From Amycolatopsis marina (GTDB lineage Bacteria > Actinomycetota > Actinomycetes > Mycobacteriales > Pseudonocardiaceae), in the NCBI RefSeq assembly GCF_900111885.1, contig NZ_FOKG01000010.1, positions 62,001 through 126,000 on the forward strand: a stretch of 64,000 nt of DNA, given 5' to 3'. Below are positions 16,290 through 25,546 of the stretch, in pieces. The first letter of the stretch is position 1, and each line of letters begins with the position of its first letter. The notes under the pieces were generated by a model. The model saw only the letters and a list, made by a program, of their open reading frames with translations. It searched no databases and was not told the DNA's origin. Position numbers and translations under genes: made by a program.

Positions 16290-17657
16290 TCACGGCACCG
16301 CGTGATCGGTCCACTCCCGGCGTGTTCGCTTCCCGAGCCGCCAGGCTCGTGGCGCCTCGCTCGTCGCGCGGCGTCCGGCTTCGGGGAACCGGAGCCGGAC
16401 GCGCGCGCCGCCCAGCGAGCTCTGCTCGAGATGGATCGACCCACCGATCTCCTCCACGCACGTCCGCGCGATGTCCAGGCCGAGTCCGGTCGACCCGGCT
16501 CCACTGGATCCACGTCGTAGAGCCGCCTCGGGATCGGCGATGCCCTTACCGCCGTCGTCGACGACCAAGGTCACCCAGTTCGCATGCGAGACCACGACGA
16601 CCGCGAACGGCGTGCCTGGCGGGGTGTGGTGAAAGACGTTGACCAGCAGGGCGTCGAACAGGCTCCGCAGGGCCTTTTCCGGCAATGCGATCTCGGTGGG
16701 GGAGGACGTCAGATCCACCAGGCTCTCACGGGCCTGGTTCTCGGCGAGCGTGGTCCAGAACCCCATGCGTTCCCGCACCACGGCACCCAGGTCACACCAG
16801 GTAGCAGCCGGAGGCGGGGGAGCATCGGAACGGTTGATGACCTCGTCGACCTCGGTTTCCAACGCGTTGATCGATCGGCGAATGCGCTCGCTGACAACAT
16901 CTGGCACCAACGATTCCGCGTCCAGGCGCAGAGCCGTGAGTGGCGTGCGGAGCCGGTGCGATAGGTCGGCGATGAGCTTTCGCTCGTCCGTGCGCAGGTT
17001 CGCCCAGCGTCCGGCGATGGCGATCAGACCGGCACGCAGGCTTCGGAGGTCCTCGGGGACGCGTGGCGACAGGGAAACAGGCAGCGCATCGGGCTCCAAC
17101 TGGTTCGCGGCCTTCGCCAGCGCGCCCGTGGCATCGACCACCGGTTTCGTCCGGATACGCACCAATGTCAGGGCGAGTGCGATGCTCGCGAGCCCGGCCA
17201 TCAGCAGCAGAGCGAACCTGGTGCCGAAGCCGGAGCTGAACCAGCGCACCGGGATGCGTACCTCCACCACCGCCACCTCCGTGTCGCTGATGACCACCGG
17301 ATGGAGATAGGTGGACTCGCCCGACCAAGAGTCGTCAAAGGCGAGCGCTCGCCGGGTCCCAGCCACCTCGGCGACCTGAGTTTGTGGTGCGCCGGACGTC
17401 CCGAATGACCGGCCGTCCGGTAAATGCACAGCCAGCCTTCCCTCCGCACCCGCGGGGGCCCGCGCCAGTACCCGGCCGATGTCGGCCCCGTCGGTGCTGA
17501 CCAGAACGACGGCGCCGACGAGATGTGCCTGCCTGCGATAGTCCTCGCCGACACTCCGCCGTGTACACGTCAGGTCGAGCACCACCGCCGTCAGCAGAAC
17601 GGTGACGAGCGTGAGCGTCGACGAGAACAGGGCTGATCTGGTGAAGACGACGGTCAT
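16290..17657 (-). CDS. Two-component sensor histidine kinase
   Basis: A 455-residue membrane kinase. Transmembrane helices at about 8-28 and 148-166 enclose an extracytoplasmic sensor of about 115 residues. A HAMP-like linker and HisKA follow, with the phospho-acceptor in LIADLSHRLRTPLTAL (His near residue 234). The HATPase_c domain has an N-box around LFDALLVNVFHHTPPG, G1 VVDDGGKGIAD and G2 GSTGLGLDIA. The C-terminal tail is basic. The start ATG overlaps the TGA of the response-regulator gene by 4 bp, so the two are coupled. It is convergent with the phosphatase/GH15 gene. The signal is unknown; the setting suggests osmotic or sugar stress (inference). Confidence 0.93.
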   Translation of the reverse strand: MTVVFTRSALFSSTLTLVTVLLTAVVLDLTCTRRSVGEDYRRQAHLVGAVVLVSTDGADIGRVLARAPAGAEGRLAVHLPDGRSFGTSGAPQTQVAEVAGTRRALAFDDSWSGESTYLHPVVISDTEVAVVEVRIPVRWFSSGFGTRFALLLMAGLASIALALTLVRIRTKPVVDATGALAKAANQLEPDALPVSLSPRVPEDLRSLRAGLIAIAGRWANLRTDERKLIADLSHRLRTPLTALRLDAESLVPDVVSERIRRSINALETEVDEVINRSDAPPPPAATWCDLGAVVRERMGFWTTLAENQARESLVDLTSSPTEIALPEKALRSLFDALLVNVFHHTPPGTPFAVVVVSHANWVTLVVDDGGKGIADPEAALRRGSSGAGSTGLGLDIARTCVEEIGGSIHLEQSSLGGARVRLRFPEAGRRATSEAPRAWRLGKRTRREWTDHAVP

Positions 17658-18337
17658 GAGGGGGTGGTCAGCTTCAAGCCGACGCCACGAACGGTGTGCA
17701 GATGCCTCGGCGCCGCGGCGGTTTCCCCCAGCTTGCGACGCAGCCAGGAGACGTGCACGTCGATGCTCTGGACGCTCCCCGGATCACTGTCGTGCCAGAC
17801 GTGCTCGGTGATCGCGCGCTTGGTGACCACCTGGCCCGGCTGCTCGGCGAGATAGGCGAGCAGGTCGAACTCCTTCTTGGTGAGAGTGAGCTCGCGTCCG
17901 GCCAGTGAGACCACGCGCGTGCCGACGTCGATGCGTAACTCTCCGACCTCGAGGACGCCACCGGGTGAATGGGCGGGTGTGGTTCTGCGCAACAACGCCC
18001 GGATGCGTGCGAGGAGGTGTTCGCCGGAGAACGGCTTGACCACATAGTCGTCGGCACCGTCGTCGAGCAGTCGGACGACGGAGGCTTCCCCCCGGCGCGC
18101 CGTGGCGACGATGACCGGAACATCACTGACGCCTCGGATCATCCGCAACGCGGCGCTGCCGTCGAGATCGGGTAGGCCGAGGTCGAGAACCACCATGTCC
18201 CATCTGCTCGACGCCGTCTCCCGCAACGCCTCGGCGGCGGTGCCGACCGCGAGCACCGAGTAGCTGTGTGAGTTGAGGGTGCGCACGATCGCCGCCCGCA
18301 CCGCGGGGTCGTCTTCGACCAGCAGGACCGAGTACAT
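17654..18337 (-). CDS. OmpR/PhoB-family response regulator
   Basis: A 227-residue regulator from ATG 18337; a longer frame from 18451 has no ribosome site. The receiver domain (1-115) has the acidic pocket VEDD, the phosphorylated Asp52 in LDLGLPD, and Lys101 in VVKPF. The C-terminal winged helix (about 130-227) contains LTLTKKEFDLLAYLAEQPGQVV and the recognition region SIDVHVSWLRRKLGE, then VRGVGLKL. The gene is first in a two-gene operon with the kinase. The divergent intergenic region holds tandem TTAAG/TTAGG repeats at 22- and 11-bp spacing. That spacing is typical of PhoB-type binding and suggests control of both itself and the ABC operon (inference). Confidence 0.95.
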   Translation of the reverse strand: MYSVLLVEDDPAVRAAIVRTLNSHSYSVLAVGTAAEALRETASSRWDMVVLDLGLPDLDGSAALRMIRGVSDVPVIVATARRGEASVVRLLDDGADDYVVKPFSGEHLLARIRALLRRTTPAHSPGGVLEVGELRIDVGTRVVSLAGRELTLTKKEFDLLAYLAEQPGQVVTKRAITEHVWHDSDPGSVQSIDVHVSWLRRKLGETAAAPRHLHTVRGVGLKLTTPS

Positions 18338-18538
18338 AAGAATCCCAGGGTGGTCCCTCCCGCTGGCAATCAAGCCGCAGGAAGGCACGACCGGAGTTCG
18401 ACTGATACGCCAGGGTTCCCGCAGGTCAGGACCGTCTCGGTCGAGCCACACCGGGCGGTGTGCGGGCGGGGTACGGGTTACGCGAACGCTGCTCCGGCTC
18501 GTGTCGGCGACCGTCGAGTGCGTGCGGCGGGATCCAGG

Positions 18539-18577
18539 TTAAGCGAATTGCTCTCGCTTCTTAAGGGTCGCTTAGGG
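18539..18577. promoter_or_regulatory. Tandem direct repeats, probable OmpR-type operator
   Basis: TTAAG at 18539-18543, TTAAG at 18561-18565 and TTAGG at 18572-18576 are spaced 22 and 11 bp, on one face of the helix. They lie in the 326-bp divergent gap between the response regulator (start 18337) and the ABC ATPase gene (start 18664), about 90-125 bp before the latter. The rest of the gap shows no gene. Confidence 0.55.
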
Positions 18578-18663
18578 GTTGTGCTCCTACGGTTGCGCTC
18601 ACCACGGACCTGCCGTGGCGGCCTACTGCCGAGAGTCACCTTCATCAATGACGAGGAGGGCCC

Positions 18664-19860
18664 GTGGCGGGCATCGTGCTCACCCAGCTCGACAAAGAAT
18701 ACCTGGACGGCACACGCGCTGTGAACGGGCTGGATCTGGAAATCGCCGACGGCGAGTTCCTGGTGCTGGTCGGCCCTTCCGGATGCGGAAAGACCACGGC
18801 ACTCAGAATGATCGCCGGTCTCGAGGAGATCAGCGGCGGTGGAATCAAGATCGGTGATCGGCTGGTCAACCAGATCCCGGCACGGGACCGCGACGTGGCG
18901 ATGGTGTTCCAGTCATATGCGCTGTATCCGCATCTGAACGTGTACGACAACATCGCGTTCGGTCTGACCCTGCGGAAGCTGAACAAGAAGGAGATCGACA
19001 GCCGGGTTCGCGAGGTCGCCAGGGTGCTCGACCTGGATGAGCACCTGCAGCGGAAGCCGAAGAACCTGTCCGGTGGACAGCGGCAGCGGGTGGCGATGGG
19101 ACGCGCCATCGTGCGCAAGCCGCAGGCGTTCCTGATGGACGAACCGCTGTCGAATCTCGACGCGAAGCTCAGGGTGCAGATGCGGGCGGAGATCGCCCGG
19201 TTGCAACGCGATCTGAACGTGACGACCGTGTACGTCACACATGATCAAACCGAGGCGATGACGCTGGGTGATCGGGTCGCGGTCATGAAGCGCGGCGTGC
19301 TGCAGCAGGTCGGGCCGCCCCAGGAACTCTATGACCGACCGGTCAATCTCTTCGTCGCCGGCTTCATCGGCTCTCCCGGCATGAACCTGATGAACGCCAG
19401 GCTGACTGACCGGGACGGCCAGGGTTACGTGGTCGAGGTCGGTGCGCATGTCCTAAAATTGCCCGACAGCGTGTTGGTACAGCGTCCTTCGCTGAAGAAG
19501 TATCTGGGTCGGGACGTGATTCTCGGAATCCGTCCCGAGGATATGGAGGACGCGACCCTTACCGACGCGGGCCCGCACAACACGATGAGTTCGGTCGCCG
19601 ATCTCGTCGAGGCAATGGGATCCGACGTGCTCGTGCATTTTCCGGTGCAGTCGAAACCCGTCGTGACGGAGGACACCAAGGAGCTCGCCCGCGATCTCGG
19701 TGACGCCGATGTCGAGCGTGACGGAGACTCCACTGTCCTAGTAGGACGATTCAGCCCTCGTACTCGCGTCTTCGAAGGGCAGGAGGTCGCGATTCGCGTG
19801 GATACCGCGCGCATGCACTTCTTCGACCCCAAGACCGGCGCGTCCATCTGGAACCGTTGA
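18664..19860 (+). CDS. Carbohydrate ABC transporter ATPase (UgpC/MsmK/MalK type)
   Basis: A 398-residue cytoplasmic ATPase that energises the two permeases encoded downstream. It shows Walker A GPSGCGKT (37-44), the Q-loop MVFQSYALYPH, signature LSGGQRQR, Walker B FLMDEP, a D-loop, and the H-loop VYVTHDQTEAM. The C-terminal TOBE/MalK-type regulatory domain includes ILGIRPEDME. GTG 18664 follows GAGGAGG. It is the first gene of a K-E-F-G-ordered operon, an order reminiscent of alpha-glucoside (Agl) systems. Many actinomycete MsmK-like ATPases serve several importers, but this one is linked to its own permeases. Confidence 0.95.
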   Translation: MAGIVLTQLDKEYLDGTRAVNGLDLEIADGEFLVLVGPSGCGKTTALRMIAGLEEISGGGIKIGDRLVNQIPARDRDVAMVFQSYALYPHLNVYDNIAFGLTLRKLNKKEIDSRVREVARVLDLDEHLQRKPKNLSGGQRQRVAMGRAIVRKPQAFLMDEPLSNLDAKLRVQMRAEIARLQRDLNVTTVYVTHDQTEAMTLGDRVAVMKRGVLQQVGPPQELYDRPVNLFVAGFIGSPGMNLMNARLTDRDGQGYVVEVGAHVLKLPDSVLVQRPSLKKYLGRDVILGIRPEDMEDATLTDAGPHNTMSSVADLVEAMGSDVLVHFPVQSKPVVTEDTKELARDLGDADVERDGDSTVLVGRFSPRTRVFEGQEVAIRVDTARMHFFDPKTGASIWNR

Positions 19861-19997
19861 GGGTTAATCACGATCGGCCGGACGGGGGTGGCCCGGAGGG
19901 CTACTCGCGGCTGGCCGATGCAGGTGAGACGCGTGCACCGGTGACGTACGTCGCGTGAATAACACTCATCTGAATAGTCCACATTGAGGAGAAAACC

Positions 19998-21308
19998 GTG
20001 AGAACCACGAAGTTGGCTGGTGCCGCCGTTGTCGCCGCCACTGCGCTCGTGCTGAGCGCATGTGGAGGGTCCGGAGACCAGGGAGGTGATGTGCCGTCCG
20101 CCGACCTGAGCGGACAGACGCTCGAAGTGGCCGGAGTGTGGTCGGGTGACGAACAGGCCGCCTTCGAAGAGGTGCTGGCGTTGTTCGAGGAGCGGACCGG
20201 GGCCGAGGTCACCTACACCTCCGCCACCGACGATCTGCCGACGGTGCTGCAGACCAGGGTCGACGGAAAGACTCCGCCGAACGTCGCCGTCCTCCCGCAG
20301 CCCGGACTGATCACGCAGTTCGCTCGCGCCGGCGCACTGCAGCCCCTGAGTGCGGAGACCCAGGACGTTCTGAACGAGAACTATGTGGAGATGTGGTCCG
20401 ACCTCGGGTCGGTCGACGACACACCGTACGGGGTGTTCTTCAAGACCGCCAACAAGTCGACCGTCTGGTACAACACCGCCCTGTTCGACGAGGCCGGCGT
20501 CACCCCGCCCGCCACCATGGCGGATCTTTTGGCCAGCGCGGAAACGCTGTCCGACAACGGCATCGCGCCGTTCTCCGTGGGCGGAGCCGATGGATGGGTG
20601 CTGACGGACTGGTTCGAGAACATCTATCTGCAGACGGCCGGTCCCGAGATGTACGACAAGTTGAGCAGGCACGAGATCCCGTGGACCGATCCGTCGGTGC
20701 GGGAGGCGCTCACCGTGCTGGGCGAGGTCCTGAAGCCGGAGTTCCTCGACGGAGGATCGCGGGGTGCCCTGCAGACCGAGTTCCCGACCTCGGTGAGCAA
20801 CGTGTTCGGCAACGAGCCGAAGGCGGCGATGGTCTACGAAGGTGACTTCGTGGCCGGTGTGATCACGGCGAGCACGTCCGCCCAACTCGGCGACGACGCG
20901 CGTTTCTTCCCGTTCCCGCGCATCGACGGTGCGGATCCGAGTGTGGTTGTCGGTGGCGACGCCGCGGTGGCGTTCACCGCGGACGCGGCCACCGAGGAGC
21001 TGATGAAGTTCCTCGCCTCGCCGGAGGCAGCCGAGGTCTGGGCCGCGCGCGGGGGATTCCTTTCCCCCAACAAGGGTCTCGATGTGGGTGCGTACCCCGA
21101 CGAACTGACCCGCGAGCTCGCCCAGCAGTTGCTCGACGCCGGGGAGAACCTGCGGTTCGACATGTCGGATCTCGCACCGTCGGCCTTCGGTGCGACCAAG
21201 GGTTCGGGAATGTGGAAGGACCTGCAGGACTTCGTCGCCGATCCGGGCGACATCGAGGGAGCCATGCGCAATCTCGAGAACAACGCCGCCAAAGCGTTCC
21301 AGGAGTGA
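19998..21308 (+). CDS. Carbohydrate ABC transporter substrate-binding lipoprotein
   Basis: A 436-residue secreted lipoprotein of the extracellular solute-binding family 1. The signal peptide ends in the lipobox LSAC. The mature part starts with a Gly/Asp linker and the phrase LEVAGVWSGDEQAAFEEVLA. It continues with PNVAVLPQPGLITQFARAGA and TVWYNTALFDEAGVTPPAT, both typical of sugar-binding proteins. GTG 19998 is preceded by GAGGAG at 19985-19990. The gene is 137 bp after the ATPase gene and 11 bp before the first permease gene. Similarity in order and length to AglE-type proteins suggests a disaccharide such as trehalose, sucrose or maltose, but specificity is inference. Confidence 0.93.
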   Translation: MRTTKLAGAAVVAATALVLSACGGSGDQGGDVPSADLSGQTLEVAGVWSGDEQAAFEEVLALFEERTGAEVTYTSATDDLPTVLQTRVDGKTPPNVAVLPQPGLITQFARAGALQPLSAETQDVLNENYVEMWSDLGSVDDTPYGVFFKTANKSTVWYNTALFDEAGVTPPATMADLLASAETLSDNGIAPFSVGGADGWVLTDWFENIYLQTAGPEMYDKLSRHEIPWTDPSVREALTVLGEVLKPEFLDGGSRGALQTEFPTSVSNVFGNEPKAAMVYEGDFVAGVITASTSAQLGDDARFFPFPRIDGADPSVVVGGDAAVAFTADAATEELMKFLASPEAAEVWAARGGFLSPNKGLDVGAYPDELTRELAQQLLDAGENLRFDMSDLAPSAFGATKGSGMWKDLQDFVADPGDIEGAMRNLENNAAKAFQE

Positions 21309-21319
21309 GCTGAGCTCTC

Positions 21320-22675
21320 ATGGCAGGTAACGACGCAGGTGTGGCCGACGCGACGGAAGTCGGCCACACCGAATCCAAGGAACGCTGGGTCTCCGACATC
21401 CAGGGCAGGTCCGGCCGGAAGGCGGCGCTGTTCCTCCTTCCGTGTGTCATCGTGCTGGCGCTGTACATCGCCTATCCGCTGGTGTTCTCCCTCGGTCGCA
21501 GCTTTTTCGACGGAACGGGGGAGAACTTCGTCGGACTGGACAACTACATCGACGCGTTCACCGATGACCGGACCAGCATCGCACTGAAGAACAACCTCAT
21601 CTGGGTGCTGGTCGCCCCGACGTTGGTCACCGCGTTCGGTCTGCTGTTCGCGGTGCTGACCGAGCGGATCAAGTGGTCGACGGCCTTCCGGCTGGTGTTG
21701 TTCATGCCGATGGCGATCTCGCTGTTCGCGTCCGGGGTCATCTTCCGTCTGGTGTACGACCAGGATCCCGACCTCGGGGTCGCGAATGCCGCGGTCGTCA
21801 CCGTCCACGACATGTTCGTCCAGTCATCGGAGTACCCAGGAGCTCGTCCGAGGGATGAGGAACTGGTCGGCGAATCCGACGCGGGTTTCGTCACCACGCA
21901 TCCGGCGGAGGCGGGCGAGGTCGTCGCGCTTCCCATGGTCGGGATCCGGGACCAGTCGATGCCCGCGGAGACGCAGACCGCGGTGTTGCCGGACGTCCAG
22001 CCGGGAGAGCTGCGCGGGAGCGTCTGGCTGGATGTCTCCTCCGGCGGTACCGACGGCACAGTGGACGCCGGGGAACGGGGCATGCCCAAGGTCGTCGTGC
22101 AGGCGGTGCGCGACGGTCAGGTCGTGGCGACTGCCACCACCGCCGATGACGGCACCTTCATCTTCGCCGATCTGCCGCCCGGTCCGTACACGATGCGGCT
22201 TCCGGCGGAGAACTTCGCCGAGCCGTTTCGCGGCCTCGGGTGGCTGGGCCCGGATCTGGTCACACCGGTGATCATCTCCGCCTGGATCTGGATCATGACC
22301 GGCTTCGCCATGACCTTCATGGCGGCGGGTCTCGCCGCCATCCCGCGAGACGCGCTTGAGGCGGCCAGAGTGGACGGAGCCACGGAAGGCCAGGTCTTCC
22401 GCAGGGTGACCGTGCCGCTGCTGGCCCCGATACTGCTCGTGGTCTTCGTCACCCTGGTGATCAATGTGCTCAAGATCTTCGATCTGGTGTACGTGGTCGC
22501 CCCGGGCTCGTCGCAGGCGGAGGCGAACGTACTCGCGTTGTTGATGTGGCAGGTGTCCTTCGGCGCGGGTGGTGACCAGGGGCTCGGCAGTGCGCTGTCG
22601 ATCATTTTGTTCCTGCTGGTGGTGCCCGCGATCGTGTTCAACATCCGACGGTTCCGAAAGGCGCGAACAGGATGA
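21320..22675 (+). CDS. Sugar ABC permease with inserted Cna-B/SdrD-B-like domain
   Basis: A 451-residue MalF-type permease, about 150 residues longer than a typical sugar permease. The N-terminal membrane part (residues about 35-155) ends at GVIFRLVYDQDPDLG. Residues about 163-310 are hydrophilic. Within them, residues 233-304 read as a small immunoglobulin-like module: GSVWLDV, an acidic DGTVDAGERGMPKV, TADDGTFIFADLPPGPY, and TMRLP. This is the pattern of SdrD-B/Cna-B or carboxypeptidase-regulatory-like domains. The membrane part then resumes at LVTPVIISAWIWIMTG with the EAA loop ALEAARVDGATEGQVFRRVTVP. The frame is continuous, so this is a true insertion into an extracytoplasmic loop. The ATGA overlap with the next gene gives coupling. 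Confidence 0.9.
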   Translation: MAGNDAGVADATEVGHTESKERWVSDIQGRSGRKAALFLLPCVIVLALYIAYPLVFSLGRSFFDGTGENFVGLDNYIDAFTDDRTSIALKNNLIWVLVAPTLVTAFGLLFAVLTERIKWSTAFRLVLFMPMAISLFASGVIFRLVYDQDPDLGVANAAVVTVHDMFVQSSEYPGARPRDEELVGESDAGFVTTHPAEAGEVVALPMVGIRDQSMPAETQTAVLPDVQPGELRGSVWLDVSSGGTDGTVDAGERGMPKVVVQAVRDGQVVATATTADDGTFIFADLPPGPYTMRLPAENFAEPFRGLGWLGPDLVTPVIISAWIWIMTGFAMTFMAAGLAAIPRDALEAARVDGATEGQVFRRVTVPLLAPILLVVFVTLVINVLKIFDLVYVVAPGSSQAEANVLALLMWQVSFGAGGDQGLGSALSIILFLLVVPAIVFNIRRFRKARTG

Positions 22676-23586
22676 CCGTGACATTGGCTCCGCCTCCCGA
22701 GCGGATCGACCACCCGGAGGTGTCCGGGCCACCGCGCCGCAGCGCGGTCTCGCGCCTCGCCGGCCTGCTGGGATCCCGGCTACTCCAAAGCTTCCTCGTG
22801 CTCGTCGCGTTGTTCTGGCTCATGCCGGTCTTCGGACTGCTCATTTCGTCCCTGCGGAGCGAGGTCGACAATGGCGACAGTGGCTGGTGGACGATATTCA
22901 CCGCGCCTGCGCAGCTGACCCTGGACAACTACCAGCAGCTCCTCGCCGACAGCACGGTTCTGTCGGCGCTGTGGAACACCGTGCTGATCTCGGTTCCCGC
23001 GACGCTCCTGGTCGTGGTGATCTCGTCGCTGGCCGCCTATGCCCTGGCCTGGATGGACTTCCGCGGTCGTGACTGGTTGATGGTGGGCATCGTCGGAATG
23101 CTGGTGATGCCGATCCAGGTCGCGCTGATTCCCACGGCGAAGTTGTACGGCGCCGTGGACATCTTCGGGACCCTGCCCGGTGTCATCCTCTTCCACGTGG
23201 CGTTCGGGCTGCCCTTCGGCGTGTTCCTGCTCCGGAACTTCTTCTCCGGAGTGCCGAAGGACCTGCTCGAGGCGGCCAGAATGGACGGTGCCTCGGAGTG
23301 GGTGGTGTTCCGACGGGTTATCATGCCGATCGGGCTGCCCGCGATCGCCTCGCTCGGCATCTTCCAGTTCCTGTGGGTGTGGAACGACCTCCTGGTCGCC
23401 CTGGTGTTCGCGGGCACGGACAACCAGCCCATCACGGTGGCGTTGCAGTCACAGCTGCGGCAGTTCGGTTCGAACATCGACATGCTCGCGGCGGGCTCCT
23501 TCGTGTCGATGCTGGTTCCGCTGGCGGTGTTCTTCTCGCTGCAGCGGTTCTTCGTGCAGGGCGTGCTCGCCGGGTCCACGAAGTAG
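22672..23586 (+). CDS. Sugar ABC permease (MalG type)
   Basis: A 304-residue inner-membrane permease with six predicted helices. The first is SFLVLVALFWLMPVFGLLIS. The EAA loop is DLLEAARMDGASEWVVFRRVIMPIGLPAI, which couples to the ATPase. The C terminus is FFVQGVLAGSTK, the usual MalG-type ending. The start ATG overlaps the previous stop by 4 bp. Together with the binding protein, the enlarged MalF-type permease and the ATPase it completes an importer. It lies downstream of the phosphatase/GH15 and two-component genes, which makes trehalose or another alpha-glucoside a reasonable guess. Confidence 0.95.
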   Translation: MTVTLAPPPERIDHPEVSGPPRRSAVSRLAGLLGSRLLQSFLVLVALFWLMPVFGLLISSLRSEVDNGDSGWWTIFTAPAQLTLDNYQQLLADSTVLSALWNTVLISVPATLLVVVISSLAAYALAWMDFRGRDWLMVGIVGMLVMPIQVALIPTAKLYGAVDIFGTLPGVILFHVAFGLPFGVFLLRNFFSGVPKDLLEAARMDGASEWVVFRRVIMPIGLPAIASLGIFQFLWVWNDLLVALVFAGTDNQPITVALQSQLRQFGSNIDMLAAGSFVSMLVPLAVFFSLQRFFVQGVLAGSTK

Positions 23587-23610
23587 CCGGTCGGCTGTCG
23601 TGAGTGGCGT

Positions 23611-23628
23611 CCGTACCTGGTCCGTACC
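23611..23628. promoter_or_regulatory. CCGTACC direct repeat, 11-bp spacing
   Basis: Two identical CCGTACC heptamers at 23611-23617 and 23622-23628 are spaced 11 bp, about 165 bp before the lipoprotein start. A TATATC element at 23667-23672 could be a -10 box. The form resembles SARP tandem sites. It may belong to the lipoprotein gene at 23792. Confidence 0.4.
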
Positions 23629-23791
23629 CAAAAGTAGGTAGGGCCGGGATTTGCCTCACGACCAGGTATATCGCCGCGTGTGCACAGTCCGTGGACGTGC
23701 GGCAGGACGGCAGTGCGGGGCGTGATGATATGCATGACAACGGCTCGACGAGTGCGTGCGGGCAGACAGATTTGACGAGAGGGAGAACGGC

Positions 23792-24421
23792 ATGAGGCGC
23801 ATGCGCGCCAAGGTGGTCGCTGCCACGGTGGCGGCCGCGGCAGTGGTCACGGTTTCCGCCTGCGGCGGCGACAGCGAGGAAGCGGCCGAAGCCCCTTCGT
23901 CGGCCGCGGGTTCGAGTGCGGAACCGGGCAGTGCGGACGGGAACCCGGCGGGGGAGCGGTCGGACGGCAGCACACCGCCCGGGACCGAACTCAAGCTCGG
24001 CGAGAAGGCGGTCATCCCGTATGAGGCCGAGCAGGGTGATGGGATGGTCGCGATAACGGTGACCGCCATCGAGCGTGGGGATCAGGCCGCGTTCGACAAG
24101 AAGTTCGGCGACGACGACTCCGCGGGTATCGTTCCCTACTACGTCCGGTACACCGCACGCAACGTCGGTGACGTGCAGCTCGGCCACAGGGACAAGATCC
24201 GGTTGAAGGGGCGTACGGCTGACGGCAAGGTCTCCAATATCGTGCTGATCGGTGACCTGGACGAATGCGTCGAGCGGTCGTTCCCCCGTACCGGCGGGAA
24301 CACCGGGACCAGCATCGAGTCCTGTGTCCTGGTGGGCTCACGGAGCGGGGAGATCACGGCCGTCACCTACAATCGCGGATCTGCCGGCTACAGCTCGGAT
24401 CCGATCAACTGGAGGGCGTGA
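23792..24421 (+). CDS. Putative secreted lipoprotein
   Basis: A 209-residue lipoprotein. The signal peptide ends in VSAC with Cys24 by my count. A low-complexity Glu/Ala/Ser/Gly linker (about 26-70) is followed by a beta-rich globular part. That part contains the phrases MVAITVTAIERGDQ and VPYYVRYTARNVGD, resembling DUF4352-like immunoglobulin folds. Two cysteines (DECVERSF and ESCVLVGS) could form a disulfide outside the cell. ATG 23792 follows GAGAGGGAGAA. The gene stands alone, convergent with the sigma-factor gene across a strong hairpin. No specific function is recognised. Confidence 0.8.
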   Translation: MRRMRAKVVAATVAAAAVVTVSACGGDSEEAAEAPSSAAGSSAEPGSADGNPAGERSDGSTPPGTELKLGEKAVIPYEAEQGDGMVAITVTAIERGDQAAFDKKFGDDDSAGIVPYYVRYTARNVGDVQLGHRDKIRLKGRTADGKVSNIVLIGDLDECVERSFPRTGGNTGTSIESCVLVGSRSGEITAVTYNRGSAGYSSDPINWRA

Positions 24422-24458
24422 GCCGGCCGTACCGCGACCCGATTCGCCGCGTCATGTG

Positions 24459-24496
24459 CTTGTGCCGAGCAGGTCCACGAACCTGCTCGGCACAAG
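24459..24496. terminator. Bidirectional stem-loop terminator
   Basis: A perfect 16-bp stem (CTTGTGCCGAGCAGGT at 24459-24474 and its complement at 24481-24496) has a 6-nt loop. It lies between the convergent lipoprotein and sigma-factor genes and should serve both. Confidence 0.85.
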
Positions 24497-24553
24497 TGCC
24501 TGATCGTGTGTCTGTTCTGGACAGTGCAGCCGCGATCCGTCCGTCCTCGTTCG

Positions 24554-25546
24554 TCAGGAAGCAGTGGCCAGCTCATCGGACGAGGGAGTGCGCAGCTTGG
24601 CCAACGTCCGTTTCTCGATCTGCCGGACTCGCTCGCGGGTGACACCGCACTCCCGGCCGACCTCGTCCAGCGTGCGCGGACGGCTTCCGTCCAGACCGAA
24701 GCGGAGCCGGAGCATGTGCTGTTCCCGCGGGGTGAGCCTGGCGAGCAGGCCGTCCACTTCGCGACGGAGTACCCGGTTCGAGATGGTGTCCGCCGAATCC
24801 GGTCGCGAATCGTTCGCGATCTGTTCGGCGAGCGGACGGTTTGTGGCCTCGCCGAAGTCCTGGTCGAGGCTGAGCGGCTCCTGCTCGAACGAGAGCAGCT
24901 CGAGCACCTCGTGGACGGGAACCGCCAGCTCCTCGGCGATTTCTGAGTGTGTCGGCTCGCGCTGCAACTGGATCGACATGGCCCGCCGGGTGCGGTTGAC
25001 CCGGTTCACCTTTTCCACAACACGCAGGGGAATGCGAATCGTGCGGGACTGCTCGGCCATGGCTCTGGTGATCGCCTGCCGGATCCACCACGTGGCGTAG
25101 GTGGAGAACTTGAACCCAGGGGTGTAGTCGAACTTCTCGACCGCGCGGATCAGCCCGATGTTGCCCTCCTGAATGAGGTCGAGCAGGGCAAGGCCGCGTC
25201 CGGTGTACCGCTTGGCGATACTCACCACCAGGCGCAGGTTGGCCTCGAGCAGCCGTTTCTTGGCCGCCCTGCCGTCCTGCGCCACGATCCGCAGTTCTGC
25301 TTCGTCGTAACGGTCCTGGCCTTCGCTGAGCAGCCTGTCCGCGTAGAGCCCGGCTTCGATACGCCGTGCCAGGGTTGCCTCCTCGGAGCGGGTGAGCAGT
25401 CTCGTGCGACTGATTCCGTGGAGATAGGTCCCGACCAGGTCGATGGAGACCACCGGCTCCTCGATGTCGTCTCGTGTTTCCGCCACCACTGCCTCCCCGT
25501 GCGCAGGCCTCGCCCGTTCCCGTTCAGGATGCGCGGGCGTGCTCAC
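24554..25546 (-). CDS. RNA polymerase sigma-70 factor, group 2 (SigB/Hrd-like)
   Basis: A primary-like sigma factor of about 330 residues. Region 1.2 is present ([20 protein letters not shown]). Region 2 is highly conserved ([20 protein letters not shown], then [19 protein letters not shown]), followed by region 3 ([14 protein letters not shown]). Region 4 carries the -35-binding helix [22 protein letters not shown]. The short N terminus without an extended region 1.1 marks a non-essential group 2 factor, often stress-related. I chose GTG 25546 because AGGGG precedes it; an in-frame GTG at 25606 would add 20 residues. It is divergent from eccE across about 150 bp. Confidence 0.93.
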   Translation of the reverse strand: MSTPAHPERERARPAHGEAVVAETRDDIEEPVVSIDLVGTYLHGISRTRLLTRSEEATLARRIEAGLYADRLLSEGQDRYDEAELRIVAQDGRAAKKRLLEANLRLVVSIAKRYTGRGLALLDLIQEGNIGLIRAVEKFDYTPGFKFSTYATWWIRQAITRAMAEQSRTIRIPLRVVEKVNRVNRTRRAMSIQLQREPTHSEIAEELAVPVHEVLELLSFEQEPLSLDQDFGEATNRPLAEQIANDSRPDSADTISNRVLRREVDGLLARLTPREQHMLRLRFGLDGSRPRTLDEVGRECGVTRERVRQIEKRTLAKLRTPSSDELATAS

